A stretch of DNA of 64,000 bases from Acidobacteriota bacterium (GTDB lineage Bacteria > Acidobacteriota > Thermoanaerobaculia > Gp7-AA8). Position numbers and translations under genes: made by a program. The notes beneath the pieces were generated by a model, which saw only the letters and a program-made list of their open reading frames with translations, was not told where the DNA came from and did not search any database. How positions within the stretch are numbered: position 1 is the first letter of the stretch; each line of letters opens with the position of its first letter. Positions 19,516-28,148 of the stretch are shown here, in pieces. The stretch spans positions 62,001-126,000 of the forward strand of contig JAFATB010000018.1 in NCBI GenBank assembly GCA_019244185.1, read 5' to 3'.

Positions 19516-20490
19516 ATGAACGTGCAGCAGGCGATCGCCCAATTCCTCGAACATGGGCAGCAGGTGCGCAATCTGTCCGATCGGACACTGCGCGCATACC
19601 AGTCGGACCTCGCGCAGTTTCACCTGCACATGAACGACACGCCGGCCGTCGAGATCACGCCGGAGCATCTCGAGACCTATCTCGACAAGCTCGGCGGCGG
19701 TCCGTATCGCGACACGTCCATCCGCCGCAAGGTCGCCGCGCTGAAAGTCTTCTTCCGCTATCTCGAAGAGCAGGGCATCGTCAGCGAGTCGCCGGCGCGC
19801 CGCCTCAAGATCCGCAAGCCGATCGAGAGCCGCGTGCCGACGGTGCTGTCGCAGCGTGAAGTGCGCGCGCTCCTCGCCGCGCCGAAGGAGCAGGTCGCCG
19901 AGCTCACCGCGTCGCGCGATCATTCCGCCGGCAGCCGCAACCGCTACTTCTGCGCGGTGCGCGACAACGTCATCCTCGAGCTGCTCTTCTCGACCGGCAT
20001 CCGCATCGGCGAGCTGGTCGCGTTGAACGTCGCCGACGTCGATCTCGATCGCCGGCAGATCCAGATCACCGGACGCGCGACGCGCGGCCGCGCGGTCATG
20101 CTCGCCACCGACGACGTCGTCGGCGCGATCGGCTCGTACCTCGAGCTCCGCTCCGAGCGCAGCCTCGCGACGCCCGCGCTCTTCGTCGGCCGCTCCGGAA
20201 CGCGCCTCACCATCTACTCGATCGAGAACATCTTCAAGAAGCACGTGCGCCTCGCCGAGATCAAGCGCCACGTGACGCCGCACGCGCTGCGCCACACCAT
20301 GGCCGCGATGCTCGTCTCCTCCGGCGCCGACATCAAGGACGTGCAGGAAATCCTCGGCCACGCATCGATTCTCTCGACGCAGGTCTACACGCGCCTCCCC
20401 ATCCAGAAGCGCGCGAAGAGCACGCCGCAGCACATCACGCGCATCGTCGCCGAGGCCGCGGGCACGCGCCTCATGATCAAGAAGCAGTAG
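19516..20490 (+). CDS. Tyrosine recombinase, XerC/XerD type
   Basis: A 324-residue integrase-like recombinase. The SAM-like N-terminal domain (NLSDRTLRAYQSDLAQF) is followed by the catalytic domain with Arg in STGIRIGELVALNVADVDL (about residue 160), HALRH (about residue 256), the His in LGHASILSTQ and the nucleophile Tyr in VYTRL (about residue 289). Overall length fits chromosome dimer-resolving XerC/D, with an insert between about residues 125 and 145. No integrase-linked tRNA site or prophage gene is adjacent, which favours a housekeeping role, though XerC versus XerD cannot be decided. Its last codons form one arm of a hairpin shared with marR. Confidence 0.88.
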   Translation: MNVQQAIAQFLEHGQQVRNLSDRTLRAYQSDLAQFHLHMNDTPAVEITPEHLETYLDKLGGGPYRDTSIRRKVAALKVFFRYLEEQGIVSESPARRLKIRKPIESRVPTVLSQREVRALLAAPKEQVAELTASRDHSAGSRNRYFCAVRDNVILELLFSTGIRIGELVALNVADVDLDRRQIQITGRATRGRAVMLATDDVVGAIGSYLELRSERSLATPALFVGRSGTRLTIYSIENIFKKHVRLAEIKRHVTPHALRHTMAAMLVSSGADIKDVQEILGHASILSTQVYTRLPIQKRAKSTPQHITRIVAEAAGTRLMIKKQ

Positions 20491-20511
20491 CAACCGCGCT
20501 ACTGCTTCTTG
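20478..20511. terminator. Bidirectional terminator hairpin containing both stop codons
   Basis: A 13-bp perfect stem (20478-20490 with 20499-20511) and an 8-base loop lie between the convergent Xer and MarR genes. Each arm encodes the last Lys-Lys-Gln and the TAG stop of its own gene. The flanks are A/T-poor, so efficiency is uncertain. Confidence 0.7.
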
Positions 20512-20930
20512 TCCCGCACGACGACGCCGGTCGCTTCCTCGATCGCGCGCATCACCTTCTGAAAGCCGGCGAGGTCGCGAGGCGACACGCGTTCGCCGAT
20601 GGCCTGCTCGAGCTCTTCGACGAGCGCGTTCACGCGCACGGCGGCTTTGCGGCCGTCTTTCGTCAGCGCGACGAGCAGCGAGCGGCGATCGTTCGGGTTC
20701 TCCTCGCGCGCCACGAGGCCGCGCTCCTCGAGCCGGTCGAGGATGCTCGTCATCGTCGAATGCTTCGCGCCGAAGACGCGCGTGAGCTCCGAGACGGGAC
20801 ACGGTCCGTACGGCACGAGGTAGGTGAGGAGATGCCCTTCGATCGAGGCATGATCGGGCGAACGCTCTTCGAACCAGAGCGCGATCTGGCGGGTGGCGCG
20901 GTGGAGCGGGGAGAGGAAGGTCAGCGGCAT
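20499..20930 (-). CDS. MarR family transcriptional regulator
   Basis: A 143-residue winged-helix protein. The recognition region AKHSTMTSILDRLEERGLVAREENPNDRRSLLVALTKDG is a textbook MarR wing, with Asp-Arg-Arg at the tip. The ATG at 20930 is preferred to a TTG at 20948. It is divergent from a DinB-family gene, and two palindromes sharing TACGA half-sites lie between the starts, so it probably represses both itself and the DinB gene and is released by a small ligand or oxidant. Its C-terminal KKQ codons form half of the terminator hairpin with the Xer gene. Confidence 0.88.
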   Translation of the reverse strand: MPLTFLSPLHRATRQIALWFEERSPDHASIEGHLLTYLVPYGPCPVSELTRVFGAKHSTMTSILDRLEERGLVAREENPNDRRSLLVALTKDGRKAAVRVNALVEELEQAIGERVSPRDLAGFQKVMRAIEEATGVVVRDKKQ

Positions 20931-20931
20931 A

Positions 20932-20945
20932 TTACGAAATCGTAA
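20932..20945. promoter_or_regulatory. MarR operator 1
   Basis: TTACGA-AA-TCGTAA, two perfect 6-base arms, immediately upstream of the marR start codon. It shares the TACGA half-site with operator 2, centred about 26 bases away. Confidence 0.7.
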
Positions 20946-20955
20946 CAACGCGAAT

Positions 20956-20973
20956 TACTACGATATCGTAGTA
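20956..20973. promoter_or_regulatory. MarR operator 2
   Basis: TACTACGATATCGTAGTA is a perfect 18-bp palindrome, 10 bases upstream of the DinB-family ATG. Length and symmetry are typical of a MarR dimer site. Confidence 0.75.
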
Positions 20974-20983
20974 TAGCAGCATC

Positions 20984-21475
20984 ATGACGAATCAGCTCGC
21001 GGAGACCCTCGCCACGCAATTCAACATGACTGCCTTCATCGCCAACCGCAACCTCGACGGCCTGACGCACGAGGAGTCGCTCGTCGCCGCCGCGCCCGGC
21101 GGCAACAGCACGAACTGGATCCTCGGGCACGTCGTGGCCACGCGGAACGTCGTGCTCTCCGCCGTCGGCCAGCAGCCGGTGTGGGGCGAAGAGGAGCTGC
21201 GCCGCTACCGCCGCGGCAGCGGTCTTCTCGATGTGGACGACGCGCTGCCGCTCGACGACATCCAACGCGCGTTCGCCGAGTCGCAGGAGCGCCTCCTCGC
21301 CGGCATCGCCTCCGTGCCCGCCGACGACTGGGCCAAGCCCGCGCCGTTCAACGTCGGTCCCGTCGCCGAAACGCTCGGCAGTCTGCTCACGAAGATGGCC
21401 ATTCACGAGGGCTATCACCTCGGCCAGACCGGCATTCTGCGGCGCGTCGTCGGCAAGGAAGGCGCGCTCAAGTAG
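20984..21475 (+). CDS. DinB/YfiT-like four-helix-bundle protein
   Basis: A 163-residue DinB-superfamily protein. The likely metal ligands are His in LGHVVATR (about residue 48) and the pair in IHEGYHLGQTG near residues 143-147, in the expected helical positions. Members include mycothiol- and bacillithiol-dependent S-transferases and isomerases, but many have no known substrate. Its promoter region is covered by an 18-bp MarR palindrome, so it is probably the main target of the divergent regulator and may detoxify the ligand that regulator senses. Confidence 0.85.
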   Translation: MTNQLAETLATQFNMTAFIANRNLDGLTHEESLVAAAPGGNSTNWILGHVVATRNVVLSAVGQQPVWGEEELRRYRRGSGLLDVDDALPLDDIQRAFAESQERLLAGIASVPADDWAKPAPFNVGPVAETLGSLLTKMAIHEGYHLGQTGILRRVVGKEGALK

Positions 21476-21518
21476 CGCGCGGCGGCAACTTCGCGCCGCA
21501 CGCGCCGTATATCCGCGC

Positions 21519-22424
21519 ATGCTGCGCATCACCGACGTCTCGAAGCGTTTTCGTTCCGGCAACTACGGCGTCCGCGATCTCTCGTTCGAAGTCCGCGGCG
21601 GCGTCCTCGGCCTACTCGGTCCCAACGGCGCCGGCAAGACGACGCTCATGCAGATGATCGCCACGGTGACGAAGCCGACCGCCGGCTCGATCTTTTTCCG
21701 CGACGAGGACGTCGTCGCCAAGCCCGACGCGCTCCGCCGCCGCCTCGGCTATCTGCCGCAGGACTTCGGCGTCTACGACAACCTCACCGCGCTCGAGTTC
21801 CTCAACTACTTCGCCGCGCTCAAAGGCGTGCGCAGCCGCACGAAGATTCAGGAGACGCTCGAGCTCGTGAACCTGCACCAGGTCGCGAACCGCGCCGTCG
21901 GCGGTTTCTCCGGCGGCATGAAGCAGCGCCTCGGCATCGCGCAGGCGCTGATCAACGATCCCGATCTCGTCATCGTCGACGAGCCGACCGCGGGGCTCGA
22001 TCCCGAGGAGCGCGTGCGGTTCCGCAATGTCCTGTCGGATATCGGGATGGGACGGCTGGTGATCCTCTCGACGCACATCGTCTCGGACGTCGAGTCGATC
22101 GCGACGGAGATCGCCATCATGCGCGAGGGCGCGCTGGTCGCGCTCGCGCCGCCGGAAGAGCTGATGCGCCGCGCGAAAGGGAGCGTGTGGGAAGTGGTGG
22201 TGTCGTCGGAGAAGTTCGACGAGCTGCGGCGCACCCTGCACATCTCCAGCGCCGTGCGGAAGTCGAGCGGCGTGCAGGCGCGCATCGTCTCGCCGTTCCC
22301 GCCGGTGCCGCTCGCGACGCCGGTCGAGCCGACGCTCGAAGACGCGTTCCTCTTCACCATGCGCAACGGAGAAGGGCGCAATGGCGCGGCGACCGCGCCG
22401 ACGAACGCGGCGGCGGTCGCATGA
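21519..22424 (+). CDS. ABC transporter ATP-binding protein
   Basis: A 301-residue ATPase of an ABC-2 type exporter. Walker A is GPNGAGKTT (about residue 36), the Q-loop is in LPQDFGVYDNLT, the signature is FSGGMKQRLGIAQAL, Walker B is LVIVDEPTAGLDP, and the switch His is in STHIVSDVE. The C-terminal 80 residues form a small extra domain ending in a low-complexity Ala tail. It overlaps the permease gene by four bases (ATGA). I chose the ATG at 21519; upstream codons run antisense-like through the DinB gene. Confidence 0.92.
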   Translation: MLRITDVSKRFRSGNYGVRDLSFEVRGGVLGLLGPNGAGKTTLMQMIATVTKPTAGSIFFRDEDVVAKPDALRRRLGYLPQDFGVYDNLTALEFLNYFAALKGVRSRTKIQETLELVNLHQVANRAVGGFSGGMKQRLGIAQALINDPDLVIVDEPTAGLDPEERVRFRNVLSDIGMGRLVILSTHIVSDVESIATEIAIMREGALVALAPPEELMRRAKGSVWEVVVSSEKFDELRRTLHISSAVRKSSGVQARIVSPFPPVPLATPVEPTLEDAFLFTMRNGEGRNGAATAPTNAAAVA

Positions 22425-24001
22425 GCGAGCGTCTGTCGCGTCTCGCCGCGATCGTGCGCGCGGACTTTCTGATCCGCCTCCGCCGGCCGTCGACGGCGAT
22501 CATCTTCCTGCTGCTCTCCGCGTCCGCGTACCTCTGGGTGCCGGCGCCGTCGACCGGCAAGTGTCTGATCCAGGTCAACGGCCATCGCGCGCTGTACGAC
22601 TCGGCGGCCATCGGCATGGCCACGGCGATGCTCGGCACGATCTTCATCGGCCTGGCCGGCTTCTACGTCGTCTCGAATGCGATCCGCCGCGACGTCTTGT
22701 CGCGCTGCGGCTACGTCATCGCGTCGACCACGATGCGCGGCAGCGAGTATCTCGCCGGCAAGTTCGCGGGCAACGTCGTCTTCCTGACGGTCTTCATGAG
22801 CGGCTTCATGCTCGCGTCGATGTCGATGCTGATCGTGCGCGGCGAGGCGCCGCTCCAGCCGCTCGTGTTCATCACGCAGTACCTGCTGCTCGTGCCGCCG
22901 GTGATCGTGTTCGTCTCGGCGCTGGCGATCCTCTTCGAATGCACGCCGGGGCTGCGCGGCAAGTTCGGCGATGTCGTGTACTTCTTCCTGTGGGCGGGCT
23001 CCGCGGGCGCGGCGGCGAGTCTCATCGACCGTCCTAATCCGCCGGTGTGGCCGCGCTACATCGACTTCACCGGTCTCGGTTTCTCGATGCATCAGCTCGG
23101 CGACACGCTGCACACGCAGTCGGTGTCGATCGGGGCGAGCTCGTTCGATGCGTCGAAACCGACCATCGTCTTCCCGGGACTGCACTTCGAGTGGGCGTGG
23201 GCGGGACCGCGCATCGTGTCGACGCTCGCGCCGATTCTGCTGCTCGTCGTCGCGCGCCTGTTCTTCCACCGCTTCGACCCGGCGCGGTTGCGCGCGGCCG
23301 CGGCGGCGACGAAGCGCACGTGGATCGGACGCTTCAACGCGATGGCCAAGCCGCTCGCGCGTTTCGTGCTCGCGCTGATTCCGCGCGGCGGCTCCGGCTC
23401 GCTCCTCGACGCCGCGCGCGCCGACGCCGTCACGACCGTCGCCGCGTTTCCGCTCGCGATCGTCGGCGTGTTCGGACTGGCCATCGCCGCCCTCGCGTCC
23501 GACGCGCACGGCCTTCTCACCGGCGTCATGCCGCTCGCGTACGCCGCGTGCGCGATCGCGGTGGCGGACATCTCGTGCCGCGAGCAACGCGCGGGCACGT
23601 CCGCGCTCGTCTTCGCCGCGCCGCATCTGCGCCAGCGTTTCGTCGCGTGGAAGTTCCTCACGTCGATGCTCGTCGCCGCCGCGTTCCTCGCGGTTCCGAT
23701 CGTGCGCGCGTCGATCCTACGCCCCGACGCCGCGCTGCCGCTCGTCGTCGGCCTCGCGTTCACCTGCGCCGCCGCGACGCTCCTGGGCATCGTGAGCGCG
23801 AATCCGAAGACGTTCATCGTCGGCTTCCTCACGTTCTGGTACGTCGCGACGCAGGACAAGGGCGCGACCGCCTCGCTCGACTTCGCCGGCTGGTTCGGCA
23901 AGGCCACGCCCGCGGTCATCGCGGCGTACGCGGGACTCGCGATGCTTTGCCTCGCCGCCGCCGCCGCGTATCACGCGCGCGTGTTGCGCGCGCGCTGGTG
24001 A
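22421..24001 (+). CDS. ABC-2 type transporter permease
   Basis: A 526-residue membrane protein with about 12 hydrophobic segments in two halves separated by a periplasmic-type region (about residues 205-265). It starts MSERLSRLAAIVRADFLIRLRRPST, the usual amphipathic lead-in of ABC-2 permeases, and is translationally coupled to the ATPase. The substrate is unknown. Its stop codon abuts the stop of a convergent small gene inside TGATCA. Confidence 0.85.
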   Translation: MSERLSRLAAIVRADFLIRLRRPSTAIIFLLLSASAYLWVPAPSTGKCLIQVNGHRALYDSAAIGMATAMLGTIFIGLAGFYVVSNAIRRDVLSRCGYVIASTTMRGSEYLAGKFAGNVVFLTVFMSGFMLASMSMLIVRGEAPLQPLVFITQYLLLVPPVIVFVSALAILFECTPGLRGKFGDVVYFFLWAGSAGAAASLIDRPNPPVWPRYIDFTGLGFSMHQLGDTLHTQSVSIGASSFDASKPTIVFPGLHFEWAWAGPRIVSTLAPILLLVVARLFFHRFDPARLRAAAAATKRTWIGRFNAMAKPLARFVLALIPRGGSGSLLDAARADAVTTVAAFPLAIVGVFGLAIAALASDAHGLLTGVMPLAYAACAIAVADISCREQRAGTSALVFAAPHLRQRFVAWKFLTSMLVAAAFLAVPIVRASILRPDAALPLVVGLAFTCAAATLLGIVSANPKTFIVGFLTFWYVATQDKGATASLDFAGWFGKATPAVIAAYAGLAMLCLAAAAAYHARVLRARW

Positions 24002-24172
24002 TCAGGGGCGGTTCTGCAGGAGATCGCGAATTTGGATCAGCAGCACCACCTGCTGCTTCGAGTAGAACCAGATGCGACCTAACGCCACGAGCGGGTAGAG
24101 AGCGACGATGATTGCGATCACGACGCCGAAGCAACCAAAGCCGGCGAACGTTTGCGCGAACGAGTCGTCCAT
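24002..24172 (-). CDS. Small single-pass membrane protein
   Basis: Fifty-six residues with one strong hydrophobic segment (about residues 9-33, FGVVIAIIVALYPLVALG) and a C-terminal helix that is leucine-rich (VVLLIQIRDLLQN). AAGGAG lies eight bases before the ATG at 24172, better than the in-frame ATG at 24205. No family is recognised. The gene ends exactly at the end of the convergent ABC permease gene. Confidence 0.6.
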   Translation of the reverse strand: MDDSFAQTFAGFGCFGVVIAIIVALYPLVALGRIWFYSKQQVVLLIQIRDLLQNRP

Positions 24173-24357
24173 GCGTGATCTCCTTTTTATGCGCGGGAGT
24201 TTCACTGTACGACACGCACTGGCGTGGAAAGTGGCGCTGCTCTCGTCGATGCTCGTCGCCGCCGCGCTCCTCGTTCATCTCGACCGTACGCGCGTCAATC
24301 GTGCGACCCGGCTCCGCGCTGGTGAGCAGTATTAGGTAGGGATTTCCTTCCGGATGA

Positions 24358-24377
24358 ACCTCCTTTAGCGAGGAGGT
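24358..24377 (+). promoter_or_regulatory. Hairpin sequestering the ribosome binding site of the copper oxidase gene
   Basis: ACCTCCT (24358-24364) and AGGAGGT (24371-24377) form a perfect 7-bp stem with a 6-base loop. The 3' arm is the Shine-Dalgarno of the gene starting at 24383, so the stem would block initiation until opened. Confidence 0.5.
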
Positions 24378-24382
24378 GCTTC

Positions 24383-26668
24383 ATGTTGTGGAGAGGAATC
24401 CGGCGACTCGCCGTCGTGAGCGTGTTCCTGTTCGCGGTCTCGTCGTTCGCGGGTGAAGACATCACGCCCGGCTGCAGGCTGCCGGCGCACACGCCGACGA
24501 CGCCGCCGAAAGAGCAGGTCGGGATGTGGAAGACGGTCTTCCCTGCCGAGGGGAGCGCGGCCATCCGGCAGATCCTGGGGATGCAGACCGTGCACAACGT
24601 CATGCTGCCGTCGGGGAAGATCCTCATCGTCAGCGGCAGCAGCTGGCGCAACAAGGATCTCAAGCCGACCGACTATTGGCCGCTGAATCCGTCGCCGACC
24701 TCGCCCAAAGGCGCCATCAACCGGGCGGACGATCCGTTTCTCGACAGCAAGCTTGCCGACTACTACAAGATCGTCAACAACGCCGCGATCTACGACCCCG
24801 TCGACAACACGTTCTATCGCATCCCGCATCCGGTGCCGGTCCGCGATCCGAACGCGGCAGGGCACTTCGCGCCGGACGATCTCTTCTGCACCGGGCACCA
24901 GCATCTGCGCGACGGCAACGTGCTGTTCGCGGGCGGCACGCAGTACTACTCGCCGTTCCGCACCGGCAACAACTCCACGTGGATTTTCGACTGGAAGAAA
25001 GAGCTCTCCATCGACTGGCGCCGCGTCGACTGGCGGCAGATTCCCGCGGCGGGCAGCACGCCGTGGAACTTCGCCGGCTTCATGGAGCGCGGGCGCTGGT
25101 ACGCGAGCCTGCTGCCGCTGCTCGACGGACGCCTCGCCGTGTTCAGCGGCTTCGTCGGCTTCGATCCGCCGAAGAATCCCGACATGTACCAGTTCGAGAT
25201 CAACTATCTCGTCGAGTTCTTCGACTCGTCGCGGTTCGATCCGAACAATCCGAAAGCGGCGTGGCGCTCGGTCGACGTGAAGTCGACGCCGAACAGTCCG
25301 TTCACGATCGAGATCAATCCGACGTTCACGCCGACGCCCGGCACGACGTCGTGCTTTCCGCCCGCGCCGACCGCGGAGCAGTGCGTGAAGGACAACCGCT
25401 ACGACGCGTTCAAGCTCTATCCCGAAAACTATCTCCTGCCCGACGGCCGCATCTATCTCACGCGCGAAGGCGACTGGGTCAGCCTGCGCACGTGCGACAC
25501 GCACTTCATGCGCCGCACGAAGAACACGTACTTTGCGCGCGTGACCGGCACGCGCGACGCGCCGGGCATGACGTTCGAGCGCGGCCCCGATCGCGCGGAA
25601 GAGATCACCTCGTACGGCACGTCGCTCTGGGATCCGAACTCGAACCTCATCAGCATCCTCGGCGGACAGCCGACGTCACCGGGCGTGCTCTATCCGATCA
25701 ACGCCGACGAGCCGTCGCATTTCGCGGGCGGACGCGGCAGCCGCAAGATCGAAACCTTCCATCCGTCGCCCACCGATCCCACCGGCGGCAAGTGGACGCT
25801 CGAACCGAACTTCCTCGGCGACGATCCGAATGAAGACCGCACCATGCATTACTCGATCATCCTGCCGACGAAGCAGGTGCTGATCATCAACGGCGGGAAC
25901 TTCGACTTCTACGGCCCCGTCTTCGATCCGATCCTGCTCACGCCGCAATACAAAGCGGGCGTCTTCAGCGGCTACAAACGCGAGCTGATGGCGGCCGCGC
26001 TCGAGCCGCGCTACTACCACAACTCCGCGATGCTGCTCCCCGACGGCAACATCTTCGTCTCCGGCGGCAACACCGCGCGCGCCACGTACATCACGCGTCC
26101 GATTCCGCCCGCCGATCCGAATCGCGTCGGGCAGCCGAAGCCCGACCTCGACTCCGCCGACATCGACGTCTACTTCTGGAACGACGGCCCGATGGCGAAG
26201 ACGCAGAAGGGCCTGCTCACGAATCCGACCGAAGATTGGGTCGCGGAGATTTACAGCCCGCCGTATCAGTTCATCGACGGCGACCGGCGCGCCGTCATCG
26301 ACTTCATCTATCCGTACCCGAGCGTGCCCTACAAAACGAAGGCGACGATCGGCAACCGCGAGGTCTATCTGATGCACTCGGGCGACGTGTTCCGCGCGCA
26401 CCTCGGCTACCTGCCGCAGAAATGCACGACCGACGCGTCGCTCGCGCTGATCAAGCTGCCGTCGGCGACGCACGGGTGGGAGAACGGCCAGCGGTTCATG
26501 CAGCTGCCGATCCGCTCGACCGGTGACTACACGATCGAGTTCGCCGCGCCGAACATGCGGGAGGCGAACATGCCCCCCGCGTACTACATGCTGTTCTACG
26601 TCGACTGCATGGGCAAGCCGAGCATCGCGAAGATGGTGCGCTTCGACAACGAGGCAACGGAACCGTAG
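24383..26668 (+). CDS. Secreted copper radical oxidase (galactose/glyoxal oxidase-like)
   Basis: A 761-residue exported protein: signal peptide (about residues 1-23), kelch-type seven-bladed propeller, and a C-terminal E-set domain like that of galactose oxidase. The active-site set is complete: Cys in LFCTGHQHLRDG (about residue 168), Tyr in GRWYASLLPLLDG (about 237), Tyr-His in RYYHNSAMLLPDG (about 545), and His in ATHGWENGQRF (about 695). In this family Cys and the first Tyr form a thioether cofactor and the other residues bind copper; enzymes oxidise primary alcohols or aldehydes and release hydrogen peroxide. The layout is nearer glyoxal oxidase than galactose oxidase. The substrate is not predictable. 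It stands alone, with its ribosome site in a hairpin. Confidence 0.82.
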   Translation: MLWRGIRRLAVVSVFLFAVSSFAGEDITPGCRLPAHTPTTPPKEQVGMWKTVFPAEGSAAIRQILGMQTVHNVMLPSGKILIVSGSSWRNKDLKPTDYWPLNPSPTSPKGAINRADDPFLDSKLADYYKIVNNAAIYDPVDNTFYRIPHPVPVRDPNAAGHFAPDDLFCTGHQHLRDGNVLFAGGTQYYSPFRTGNNSTWIFDWKKELSIDWRRVDWRQIPAAGSTPWNFAGFMERGRWYASLLPLLDGRLAVFSGFVGFDPPKNPDMYQFEINYLVEFFDSSRFDPNNPKAAWRSVDVKSTPNSPFTIEINPTFTPTPGTTSCFPPAPTAEQCVKDNRYDAFKLYPENYLLPDGRIYLTREGDWVSLRTCDTHFMRRTKNTYFARVTGTRDAPGMTFERGPDRAEEITSYGTSLWDPNSNLISILGGQPTSPGVLYPINADEPSHFAGGRGSRKIETFHPSPTDPTGGKWTLEPNFLGDDPNEDRTMHYSIILPTKQVLIINGGNFDFYGPVFDPILLTPQYKAGVFSGYKRELMAAALEPRYYHNSAMLLPDGNIFVSGGNTARATYITRPIPPADPNRVGQPKPDLDSADIDVYFWNDGPMAKTQKGLLTNPTEDWVAEIYSPPYQFIDGDRRAVIDFIYPYPSVPYKTKATIGNREVYLMHSGDVFRAHLGYLPQKCTTDASLALIKLPSATHGWENGQRFMQLPIRSTGDYTIEFAAPNMREANMPPAYYMLFYVDCMGKPSIAKMVRFDNEATEP

Positions 26669-26672
26669 ACGC

Positions 26673-27293
26673 TCAACGTTTCCCGCCGCGTGCCCAGCGC
26701 GCGGCGGGATCGATCCATTCGCGGCGCGGGGCGTAGAGGAAGCCGTGGCGCAGGCCGAGGCGGAGCTCGAGCTCGTCATGCTCTCGCAGCGCGCCGGCGC
26801 GGCGGAAGAACGGCGCGCACGACACGCCGAAGTCGTCGCCGGCGTCGTAGATCGAGAGCACGTGGCCGGAGAGGCGGATGTCGTAGTTCTTGTAGACCCA
26901 GTCGTTGCAGTCGCCGAGGAGCACGTAGCGGACGTCGGGGTTCTGCAGGAGCGTCGAGGCGCGCATCGTGATGATCGCGCCTTTCGACGCGCCGATCACG
27001 GTGATGTGCGACGGCGGGACGCCGCGGCGCAGCAGCGTGCGCACCTCGTCCGCGACGCGTTTGGCGTAGACGTTCACGTCCGCGCCTTTCGGCCGCTGCT
27101 CGCTCGAGACGATGAAGCCGCCGTCGCGGAACGCCTTCAGGATCGCGTCGTATTCGTAGACGCCGAACTCCGTCGACGGACGGCGTCCGCCTTCCTCGAC
27201 CGCTTTGCCGTGCACGTAGATCACGTAGCGTTCGGATTTCGCGTAGACGTGGCAGGCGACGAGGACGAGCGACAGCGCGAGCAGGCGTTTCAT
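26673..27293 (-). CDS. Exported alpha/beta-hydrolase-like protein
   Basis: A 206-residue protein with a signal peptide (MKRLLALSLVLVACHVYA). Residues RYVIYVHGKAVEE form the oxyanion-strand of an alpha/beta hydrolase, the nucleophile elbow is VIGASKGAI (GxSxG), and the catalytic Asp and His are probably in YDAGDDFG and LRHGFLYAP. It resembles small secreted hydrolases with no assigned substrate. The true start is ATG at 27293; the reading frame continues upstream only because of the frameshifted AraC gene. Confidence 0.72.
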   Translation of the reverse strand: MKRLLALSLVLVACHVYAKSERYVIYVHGKAVEEGGRRPSTEFGVYEYDAILKAFRDGGFIVSSEQRPKGADVNVYAKRVADEVRTLLRRGVPPSHITVIGASKGAIITMRASTLLQNPDVRYVLLGDCNDWVYKNYDIRLSGHVLSIYDAGDDFGVSCAPFFRRAGALREHDELELRLGLRHGFLYAPRREWIDPAARWARGGKR

Positions 27294-27303
27294 GCGCAGT
27301 ACA

Positions 27304-28148
27304 TTAACGCCGCGGACGCGTGCGCGTCTTGCGCCGCGGTTGCGTTTTGTCGCGCGCGTCGCGCCGGAATGCGGCCGGTGTGACTCCGGCATAGGCGCGG
27401 AACGTCGCGGTGAAGTGGCTCTGGGACGAGAAGCCGGCGGCGAGCGCGATCTCCGCGAGCGGCACGTCCGTCGACGCGAGCAGCGACTGCGCGTGCTCGA
27501 CGCGCAACTGCCGCAGCAGCTCGCCCGGCGTACAGCCGAAGCGCGCGCGGAAGACGCGGGCGAAATGCGCGCGGTGGACGCCCGCGTCGGCGCGAGCGCG
27601 GATAGCGTCGCGCCGCGCGCGAAGTCGTCGCGCAGACGTTCGTACGCGCGGGCGAGCCAGCGCGGCGCGATCGGGTCACGCGGCGTGCGCACGAGCGAGG
27701 CGGCCAGCTCGACCGACAGCGCGTCGATGACGAGCGGCGACAGCGCGTCGCGGCGGCGCAGCTCGTCGCGCATGCGGCGTGCGATCGACGCGCTGTCCGG
27801 CGCGAGGATCGCCGGCGCGTCGGGAAGCGTGCGGCCGAGGAGACGGGTGAGGCGCGAGGGATCGAGCTCGATGCGGAAGACGTGCAGGCCGGCCGCGGAG
27901 AGCGTCGTCACGTGACGCGCCTCGGCGGGATGAAACGCCACCGCGCCGGCTGCGACGTCGAGCGCGTGCGCGCCGTAGCTCTCGCGATAGCTGCCGGACA
28001 GCACGAAGCCGAAATACGGCCGCGCGTGCGCGTGCCGCGGCGTGCGCAGCGACGACGCGTAGCGGCAGTCGACGAGCGTCACGCCGTCGAACTCCACGCT
28101 CGCGTTGCGGCGCGCGTAATCGGCACCCGCGGGCAGCGTGTCGCTCAT
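27304..28148 (-). pseudogene. AraC family regulator broken by a one-base frameshift
   Basis: The N-terminal cupin-like sensor (MSDTLPAGADYARRNASVEF to FARGATLSALA) reads from 28148 to about 27593. The C-terminal double helix-turn-helix (DAGVHRAHFARVF, then IALAAGFSSQSHFTATFRAYAGVTPAAFRRD) continues in another frame to a TAA at 27304-27306. Adding one base near 27588-27593 restores an Ala-Asp pair and a standard AraC of about 280 residues. It is either a recent loss of function or a sequencing or assembly error. The ATG overlaps the stop of the ACT gene by four bases. Confidence 0.8.

Noticed and set aside
19516..20490. Prophage or integrative element integrase
   Set aside because: No phage or conjugation genes, no adjacent tRNA attachment site and no GC shift; a chromosomal XerC/D-like role fits better.
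24170..24335. Small plus-strand ORF with a hydrophobic stretch upstream of the copper oxidase
   Set aside because: It overlaps the divergent 56-residue gene's ribosome site, lacks a clear one of its own, and has no similarity.
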